Below, piece by piece: positions 1 to 4,413 of a stretch of DNA of 7,406 nt. Source of the DNA: Tannerellaceae bacterium (GTDB lineage: Bacteria; Bacteroidota; Bacteroidia; Bacteroidales; Tannerellaceae). A program made the translations under genes and the position numbers. Each line of letters opens with the position of its first letter. The stretch's first letter is position 1. Below the pieces are notes generated by a model. That model did no database searches. It worked only from the letters and a program-made list of their open reading frames with translations, and was not told the DNA's origin. The DNA lies in NCBI GenBank assembly GCA_031279915.1, contig JAITHO010000103.1:1-7406 (forward strand), given 5' to 3'.

Positions 1-326
1 AACTTGGCGCTAGGCTCTACAACCAATGCCTGGGTGGTAATAATTCCTTTGATCACGGCTGTGGGCTTCAAAACAAGAACTTCGCTCGTCGTAATGCTTC
101 CAACCACCGAACCTAAAATTTCGGCATTGACCGAAATTATGTCGCCTTCTACTTGAGCCGTAGGCCCAATTACAATTTTACCCCCACAACTAATGGTTCC
201 TTCTAATCTGCCGTCAAGACGAAAATCACCGTCTGTCGTCACGTCTCCTTTAACCGTCGTGCCAAATGCCAAGGCGTTATGTAATACGCCCATTGGTGCT
301 TCTTCTGTATTAAGTTTTATCCCCAT
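1..326 (-). CDS. Bactofilin (polymer-forming cytoskeletal protein), 3' end cut by window edge
   Basis: About 108 residues are readable from an ATG at 324-326 (begins MGIKLNTEEAPMGVLHNALA); the C-terminus lies beyond the left edge. The protein shows the short-period beta-helix pattern of bactofilins (DUF583): small hydrophobic strands alternating with glycines, for example the stretches TVKGDVTTDGDFRLDGRLEG and IVIGPTAQVEGDIISVNAEI. Family members polymerise without nucleotide into membrane-associated filaments that act as scaffolds for cell-wall enzymes and shape. Bactofilins are typically 110-180 residues, so most of this one is present. The start is supported by a TAnnTTTG promoter box 32 bases upstream and by the family's usual short polar N-terminus. 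The partner gene often found next to bactofilins (an M23 peptidase) is not visible and could lie outside the window. Base composition is AT-richer than the lipoprotein gene at the other end. The identification is firm; the exact cellular role is inferred. Confidence 0.9.
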   Translation of the reverse strand, partial: MGIKLNTEEAPMGVLHNALAFGTTVKGDVTTDGDFRLDGRLEGTISCGGKIVIGPTAQVEGDIISVNAEILGSVVGSITTSEVLVLKPTAVIKGIITTQALVVEPSAK

Positions 327-358
327 AAAAATGAATTATTATTTTGTTACTTGCTCAG

Positions 359-388
359 CAAATATAAGGAGATTTTTATTCAACCAAA
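359..388 (-). promoter_or_regulatory. Bacteroidota-type promoter for the bactofilin gene
   Basis: On the minus strand TATATTTG (359-366) matches the -7 consensus TAnnTTTG exactly, and TTTG (385-388) lies 18 bases upstream in the -33 position. Transcription would start near 351, giving a leader of about 25 bases. This is the best two-box promoter in the window. It implies the gene is transcribed independently of the araC-type gene upstream. Confidence 0.65.
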
Positions 389-425
389 CCGTTTCCTCCT
401 TTTTGCTCCTGTTTTTTGCAGAAAA

Positions 426-450
426 GTTATTAACACTCTCTGTTGATAAC
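426..450 (-). terminator. Inverted repeat after the AraC-type gene, possible weak terminator
   Basis: GTTAT (426-430) and AACA (432-435) pair with TGTT (441-444) and ATAAC (446-450) around a 5-base loop, with one internal mismatch. On the minus strand the stem is followed directly by CTTTTC. It lies about 43 bases past the stop codon of the AraC-type gene and upstream of the bactofilin promoter. That position suits a terminator, but the stem is AT-rich and the T-tract is short, so an operator is equally possible. Confidence 0.35.
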
Positions 451-492
451 CGTTGCGGCTTAAGCTTGCTTTCGGATCCGACGTTTAGCGGT

Positions 493-1371
493 TTATTCAT
501 AGGAATACAGCGGATGCGAATATCTTGCAATGCGCAGTCGTTTTCTCAGTTCGAGCGGTGTGGAGTCGAAAAAGTCTCGGCAAAAACGGGTAAAATAGGC
601 GGGGACGTTGAATCCGTACTTATGCATCACGTCTCTGATTGAATCTTCGGATTCCGACAGGGCGAAGTACACGTGGCGGGCTTTCTGTGCGCGAATCCAG
701 CGGTAAGGGGCAAGGCCAAATTCGTCGTTGAAGGTTTGGTCGAAGGATTTCCGGCTCGTTCCCCAGATTGATACCAGATCTTCTATCGTGTCTGCCGACA
801 TAAAGCTGCTAAGAACGAGAGTGCGAAAGCTGCACGATCTGCCTGCTATGTGGTAGAACAGAACGGCCATCTCTGCTTTGGTATAGGTGGTGCGAAGCAC
901 GTACATGATTTCCTCAAACTTTATTAGCGCATAGTCCGGATCTTCGAAAAAACTTTGGCTGCTGTCGGCAACTATGTCGTCAACAAGCCGGCCAAGCATT
1001 TCGTTGAGGTTGTGGGTGCGGAAGCGGCGTGTTTGCTTGAAGTTGATTTGCCATAGCTCGCGCATGTAGATATGCTCGCATGTGTTGAGCAAATTGTTGA
1101 ACGTTAGCACGAGATACGTGGTGTTCTGTAGGGCGGTATATAGCGTTTCTGAGGACATTGGCATGAGGCAAAACTTGCCTTCGTTGAGAACGATGTCTAA
1201 TGATTCGCTACTGTTTAGGATCATTCTTCCTTTGATAAGGAATATTAACTGATGAAAACTGTCGCACTTAACGGTATAAGTTTGCGACGTCTGAACCGTT
1301 TTAAGTTCGATTGTAAAGAACATTTTCGTACTTTCTGGTGAAAATTTTGAAGTTACAGGTGTCTGTTTCAT
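493..1371 (-). CDS. AraC/XylS-family transcriptional regulator
   Basis: This 292-residue protein has the usual AraC layout. An N-terminal beta-rich, cupin-like sensing region (about residues 25-95, including FHQLIFLIKGRMILNSSES) is followed by a linker and a C-terminal double helix-turn-helix DNA-binding domain (about 194-280). The first HTH covers about 196-215 (TIEDLVSIWGTSRKSFDQTF). The second, about 244-265, has the family signature GFNVPAYFTRFCRDFF followed by STPLELRKRLR, matching the canonical GF-x-YF-x-R-F-K...TP-x-x-R pattern. Such proteins bind DNA as activators or repressors in response to a small molecule or signal, but the ligand cannot be told from the sequence. A perfect TAnnTTTG box lies 22 bases before the ATG and overlaps a 12-base palindrome. 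A tandem 13-base repeat lies about 150 bases upstream, in the spacer shared with cls. Possible targets are its own promoter and the divergent cls; this is inference. An alternative start at Met17 is less likely given the promoter spacing. Confidence 0.9.
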   Translation of the reverse strand: MKQTPVTSKFSPESTKMFFTIELKTVQTSQTYTVKCDSFHQLIFLIKGRMILNSSESLDIVLNEGKFCLMPMSSETLYTALQNTTYLVLTFNNLLNTCEHIYMRELWQINFKQTRRFRTHNLNEMLGRLVDDIVADSSQSFFEDPDYALIKFEEIMYVLRTTYTKAEMAVLFYHIAGRSCSFRTLVLSSFMSADTIEDLVSIWGTSRKSFDQTFNDEFGLAPYRWIRAQKARHVYFALSESEDSIRDVMHKYGFNVPAYFTRFCRDFFDSTPLELRKRLRIARYSHPLYSYE

Positions 1372-1393
1372 ATATCTTTTATAATTAGTGTCG

Positions 1394-1410
1394 CAAAGGT
1401 AAAGCTTTAC
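1394..1410 (-). promoter_or_regulatory. -7 promoter box of the AraC-type gene overlapped by a 12-base palindrome
   Basis: On the minus strand TACCTTTG (1394-1401) is an exact TAnnTTTG box, placing the transcript start near 1386 with a leader of about 15 bases. The perfect palindrome GTAAAGCTTTAC (1399-1410) overlaps its upstream edge. No clear TTTG -33 element is present, which suggests a promoter that needs an activator. A dimeric regulator on the palindrome would block or assist polymerase; this is inference. Confidence 0.5.
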
Positions 1411-1696
1411 TTAATATTTGTGCTTGTATAATCTCGCTTTTCTGTTTACATATACATTGAGTGGCATAAAATTCCCTAAGTTCTACCGCTTTTTAGGGGT
1501 AAATGTCGTGATGACTATAAATTTGTTGGTTAAATTTATTGGTTCTTGAGGCAATCGTTCGCTTGGCGGGTTTGATGGGGAGGCGCCGGCGATAGCTGTT
1601 GGGCTGTGCTTAATGGAGGGGCATGCCTTAGCGGAATTATCGCCGAGCCTGGCTTTGCGGAGATGCTCCGTAGGCCCTCCGGAATCGCAGTTTTGC
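1402..1696. other. Divergent intergenic spacer between the AraC-type gene and cls
   Basis: No convincing gene lies here. An open frame from 1613 runs in frame into cls, but it starts upstream of the likely cls promoter and its residues do not resemble cardiolipin synthase. The spacer changes character partway. The left part (to about 1545) is AT-rich and holds a 13-base tandem repeat and the inverted repeat CCCTAA/TTAGGG (1474-1479 with 1493-1498). The right part (about 1560-1690) is GC-rich and holds the 8-base inverted repeat CGGCGATA/TATCGCCG (1587-1594 with 1638-1645). It matches no riboswitch class that I recognise. Confidence 0.5.
1518..1543. repeat. Two adjoining 13-base direct repeats, candidate regulator site
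   Basis: TAAATTTGTTGGT (1518-1530) is followed without a gap by TAAATTTATTGGT (1531-1543), identical at 12 of 13 positions. AraC-family regulators commonly bind tandem, directly repeated sites, and this pair sits in the spacer between an araC-type gene and a divergent gene. The first copy also contains TAAATTTG, which fits the TAnnTTTG pattern on the plus strand, so a second, more distal cls promoter is possible. Confidence 0.45.
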
Positions 1697-1704
1697 TATA
1701 TTTG
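1697..1704 (+). promoter_or_regulatory. -7 promoter box of cls
   Basis: TATATTTG is an exact match to TAnnTTTG and lies 40 bases before the ATG at 1745, predicting a leader of about 33 bases. No TTTG is seen at the -33 position. The box lies inside the longer open frame starting at 1613, which argues against that start. Confidence 0.55.
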
Positions 1705-1744
1705 CATGACTAATATTTTGGGAGAACAGATACTATATACTATT

Positions 1745-3178
1745 ATGCAGGCATCCATTCAAACTTTTGTTGGAACTATGATATTCCTGGCCTGGTGTAT
1801 TCCGGTGCTGGGATTAACGCTGGTTACTATTATGGAAAATCGCAATCCGCTGAAGACCATCGCTTGGGTGATGGTGCTTATTACGCTGCCGGGAATAGGT
1901 TTGATTGTTTATTTTCTGTTTGGACAGGATAATCGGAGGCAGCGGATTATTTCGCGACATGCGTACAAGCGGATTTTGCGTCATCCGGCGGAGGCGGACA
2001 AGCATCATCAGGATAATTGCAATGTACCGGAGGCATATAGGCCGCTATCGCTTCTGCTGGGACATAACAGCTTGTCGACGCCGCTCTATGGTAGCCGGAT
2101 TGATGTCTATACTAATGGGCCGGACAAGTTCAAGGCTCTGTTTGAGGATATCGAGAAGGCTGAGATGCATATCCACTTCCAGTATTATATATTGCTTGAC
2201 GATGAGATTGGGAGGCGGGTGAAGGAACTGCTGATCGCCAAGGCTAAGGCGGGCGTTCGGGTGAGGTTGATGTACGACGACGTGGGTAGCTGGAACGTGA
2301 GCAAGGCCTTCTACAAGGAAATGGAGGATGCGGGCATTGAGGTCTATCCCTTTCTCCGTGTTGTCTTCCCTATTTTTACCAGCAAGGTGAACTATCGCAA
2401 CCACCGGAAAGTGGTGGTGATCGACGGCAAGGTGGGATTCATAGGCGGAATGAACGTGGCTGACCGATACATGAAGGGTAATGCACTCGGAAAATGGCGC
2501 GACACGCACTTCCGTATCACTGGAAAGGGCGTTCACGGATTGCAGTCGGCCTTCCTGGTTGATTGGTACGTTGTCAGCAAAAAGCTGCTCAACGGAATGG
2601 AGTTCTATCCGCAAGCGCCGGTTCTGAGCAACGGAATCATGCAGATACTGACCAGCGGACCGGTCGGCCCGTGGAGACTATTGCTCCAGGCGATGACATA
2701 CATGGTTCTCAATGCGAAGAAGTACGTTTATATCCAAACTCCATATTTCCTTCCGACGGAGGGGCTCAACCAGGCTCTGCAGGCGGCTGCGCTGGGAGGG
2801 GTCGACGTGCGGCTCATGCTTCCCAAGAAATCGGATACGCGATCGGCCCACATTGCCTCGCATTCTTACATTGACGATATGCTGAAGGCGGGCGTTAAGG
2901 TTTTTTTCTATCTCCCCGGATTCTTGCACTCTAAGCTGGCGCTAACCGACGATGCTCTCACTTGCATCGGATCGGCCAACCTCGACTTCCGAAGCTTTGA
3001 ACATAATTTCGAGATAACCGCATTTGTGTATCACTCCGAATTTGCCTTGCAGATGAAACGTATATTCCAGCACGACATTCACGATTGCGAGAAGCTCAAT
3101 CCCTCGCAATGGTTGCGACGACCGCGCAAACAGCGGATGGCGGAGTCGTTCATGAGGCTCTTCTCCCCACTTTTATAG
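1745..3178 (+). CDS. cls: Cardiolipin synthase (phospholipase D superfamily)
   Basis: With the start at 1745 the protein has 477 residues, typical for bacterial cardiolipin synthases. It condenses two phosphatidylglycerol molecules to cardiolipin and glycerol at the inner membrane. Two N-terminal membrane segments (about 5-29 and 36-59) surround the conserved MENRNPLKTIAWV and end in FLFGQDNRRQR. Two HxKxxxxD catalytic motifs follow: H220, K222, D227 in NHRKVVVIDG with IGGMNVADRY, and H395, K397, D402 in LHSKLALTDD with GSANLDFRSFEHNFE. Both catalytic halves are intact. The frame extends upstream to 1613, but the added 44 residues are unlike the family and begin before the promoter box at 1697-1704. 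The ATG at 1706 lies within a few bases of the predicted transcript start, which leaves 1745 as the best choice. The gene is divergent from the AraC-type gene and convergent with the sigma factor gene, 23 bases apart. Function is near certain; the start is fairly certain. Confidence 0.95.
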   Translation: MQASIQTFVGTMIFLAWCIPVLGLTLVTIMENRNPLKTIAWVMVLITLPGIGLIVYFLFGQDNRRQRIISRHAYKRILRHPAEADKHHQDNCNVPEAYRPLSLLLGHNSLSTPLYGSRIDVYTNGPDKFKALFEDIEKAEMHIHFQYYILLDDEIGRRVKELLIAKAKAGVRVRLMYDDVGSWNVSKAFYKEMEDAGIEVYPFLRVVFPIFTSKVNYRNHRKVVVIDGKVGFIGGMNVADRYMKGNALGKWRDTHFRITGKGVHGLQSAFLVDWYVVSKKLLNGMEFYPQAPVLSNGIMQILTSGPVGPWRLLLQAMTYMVLNAKKYVYIQTPYFLPTEGLNQALQAAALGGVDVRLMLPKKSDTRSAHIASHSYIDDMLKAGVKVFFYLPGFLHSKLALTDDALTCIGSANLDFRSFEHNFEITAFVYHSEFALQMKRIFQHDIHDCEKLNPSQWLRRPRKQRMAESFMRLFSPLL

Positions 3179-3201
3179 CCGCAAGCCGCATTATATCCCC
3201 T

Positions 3202-3741
3202 TCACAAATAATCTTGCAAGCTGTTGCGAAGGGCCTTGATGACCTTGGCGATGTGAAATTCTACGGTCTTAAGGCTTATGCCTAAGGCGGTGGCAACCTC
3301 GCGCTGCGTCATGTTCTTGTAGCGGCACATAATAAAGATGTTGCGCGAGCGATCGGGCATGGTGAGCAGGGTTCGGCGAACGATGATCTGGATATCGCTA
3401 CGGAAGAGTTCCTCCGGATCGCAAGCCTGGAGGGTGGAGATGCGCGTGCGTAGCTCCCAGTCGGCTTGCTCGCGGATACGTCCGGCGGCGGCTTCCTCCG
3501 TTCGGAGGCGTTCCAGATGATTGATGCACTTGTGCTTGAGCGTCGTCATAACGTAGGCCGCAGCATTGGTATCGGGCGGCAGCAATCCGCGTCGTTCCCA
3601 ATAATACATGAAGGATTCGAGGGCCAAATCTTCGGCCACGCTCGCATCTCTGATATATGTGAATGCAAAGCGGGTAAAGCTGCTCTTGAAGTCGGCAAAG
3701 AGCCGGTTGAATGCCTCTATATCGGGATTCGTGTTCTTCAT
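3202..3741 (-). CDS. ECF-type RNA polymerase sigma-70 factor
   Basis: This 179-residue protein has the two-domain plan of extracytoplasmic-function sigma factors. Region 2 (about 13-80, with FTYIRDASVAEDLALESFMYYWER) binds core polymerase and the -10 element. Region 4 (about 118-172) carries a helix-turn-helix (TQREVATALGISLKTVEFHI) that reads the -35 element. Its style resembles the expanded Bacteroidota ECF group, which usually controls SusC/SusD or TonB-receptor loci with a FecR-like anti-sigma factor encoded just downstream. No such partner is present: the downstream neighbour is the convergent cls, and upstream is a 672-base gene-poor stretch. It therefore appears to be an orphan in this window, and its regulon cannot be read from context. 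A TAnnTTTG box 46 bases before the ATG suggests its own promoter. The start is supported by that spacing and the normal distance to region 2. Confidence 0.93.
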   Translation of the reverse strand: MKNTNPDIEAFNRLFADFKSSFTRFAFTYIRDASVAEDLALESFMYYWERRGLLPPDTNAAAYVMTTLKHKCINHLERLRTEEAAAGRIREQADWELRTRISTLQACDPEELFRSDIQIIVRRTLLTMPDRSRNIFIMCRYKNMTQREVATALGISLKTVEFHIAKVIKALRNSLQDYL

Positions 3742-3787
3742 GATTGGGGAGGTTCTTTCGCTAATAGCTCTTATCCTGTCTGTTTAG

Positions 3788-3816
3788 CAAATATATATAT
3801 AAATGTTGCAAGCAAA
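3788..3816 (-). promoter_or_regulatory. Promoter of the ECF sigma factor gene
   Basis: On the minus strand TATATTTG (3788-3795) matches TAnnTTTG, with TTTG (3813-3816) 17 bases upstream in the -33 position. Transcription would begin near 3780 with a leader of about 39 bases. The box is embedded in a run of alternating AT, so the exact register is uncertain. Confidence 0.55.
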
Positions 3817-4207
3817 TTGCCGCTTTGGACCCTCCGCCTGCCTTTGCTTGCGATTTAACATTGCCGACATGCTTCCTCCCCCCGGTTTGAGGGCTCTTTT
3901 TAAGGATATATGCCGATCCCGCTGCCTTTGGCGGGCGGGGATAAGGGGTATGGTTGCCGTCGGGAAAAAAATTTGGAATCAACAAAGTAGTATCTCTGTT
4001 CTGAAAAAAATGTTTTGGCATAATCTAGAGACCTGTTTGCTCCCAAAAAAAAATTTTGGAGCTAATCAGGCCCTAGGTTGAGGAAAAAAGGGTTTTGGGG
4101 AGGGATAATTGCCGCCTATTTTGCCTCTAAAAAGTTTTTTGGCGACAATATGGCAGCTAATTTGCCTCTACGCTTCTGATTCGGCCCCAAACTGTCAGCT
4201 TTTTTCC

Positions 4208-4268
4208 TCCAAAAAAACGTTTTGGGCTCAGCCTAGGGGCAAGGCTGGTTCCAAAACGTTTTTTTGGA
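4208..4268. repeat. Long near-perfect hairpin inside the A-tract array
   Basis: TCCAAAAAAACGTTTTGG (4208-4225) has its exact reverse complement at 4251-4268. Inside these 18-base arms CAGCC (4229-4233) pairs with GGCTG (4243-4247), joined to the outer arms through two G-T wobbles and one mismatch, leaving the 9-base loop TAGGGGCAA. The whole structure is a stem of about 26 positions. It has no T-tract outside the stem on either strand, so it is not a textbook intrinsic terminator. Confidence 0.7.
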
Positions 4269-4340
4269 TAAACTAGGGACTATGTTCTGCGAAAAAAAAT
4301 TTCCTGATATGTGGGGCTATGTTGAGGAAGCCCCCGTTCA

Positions 4341-4385
4341 AAAGTTTTGGGGCCTATTGCCGTCGGGCATCGGCTCCAAAACTTT
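4341..4385 (-). terminator. Hairpin just past the lipoprotein gene, possible terminator
   Basis: AAAGTTTTGGGGCC (4341-4354) pairs with GGCTCCAAAACTTT (4372-4385) over 14 positions with one G-T wobble. TGCC and GGCA extend pairing around a GTCG loop. The structure begins 28 bases past the lipoprotein stop codon, the expected place for a terminator. The downstream flank lacks a clear T-tract beyond the T-run within the stem. It is also the last unit pair of the ~41-base array, so the terminator role is inferred. Confidence 0.45.
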
Positions 4386-4413
4386 CAGGGCTTGCATTGC
4401 TGCGGCGTGGGGC

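Larger units (their letters stand above)
3895..4390. repeat. Degenerate tandem array with ~41-base period, A-tract/T-tract cores
   Basis: About a dozen units share a core of an A-run, zero to three bases, a T-run and usually GG, read on the plus strand. Core centres fall near 3930, 3971, 4011, 4053, 4091, 4134, 4218, 4258, 4299, 4344 and 4381, so steps are close to 41 bases, with one double step of about 84 where the unit near 4176 has decayed. The linkers also share a loose pattern of GGATAA, some bases, then CTATnTTGCC; compare GGATAATTGCCGCCTATTTT (from 4104) with GGATAAACTAGGGACTATGT (from 4266). The region codes for nothing convincing. It fills most of the 672-base space between two same-direction genes. 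Its role is unknown: curved DNA, a protein-binding array, a structured RNA or a decaying minisatellite are all possible. Confidence 0.6.

Noticed and set aside
394..400. A perfect Shine-Dalgarno sequence (AGGAGGA) on the minus strand
   Set aside because: No usable start codon with an open frame follows at suitable distance, and it lies next to the -33 element of the bactofilin promoter.
339..500. A 53-codon minus-strand frame whose ATG overlaps the AraC-type gene's stop, suggesting translational coupling
   Set aside because: The likely bactofilin promoter and an inverted repeat lie inside it, and the peptide shows no recognisable feature; it is best read as intergenic DNA.
1560..1690. A riboswitch in the GC-rich part of the cls upstream region
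   Set aside because: Inverted repeats exist, but no core motif of a known class is seen and the likely transcript starts downstream of it.
3761..4021. An 86-codon minus-strand frame upstream of the sigma factor gene
   Set aside because: It reads through the A-tract array and the sigma factor promoter, has low-complexity composition and resembles no family.
3803..4081. A 92-codon plus-strand frame in the same gap
   Set aside because: It crosses several array units and its residues follow the repeats; no coding signature.
3895..4390. The array as a CRISPR locus
   Set aside because: Units are too degenerate, lack a conserved repeat with unique spacers, and no cas gene is present.
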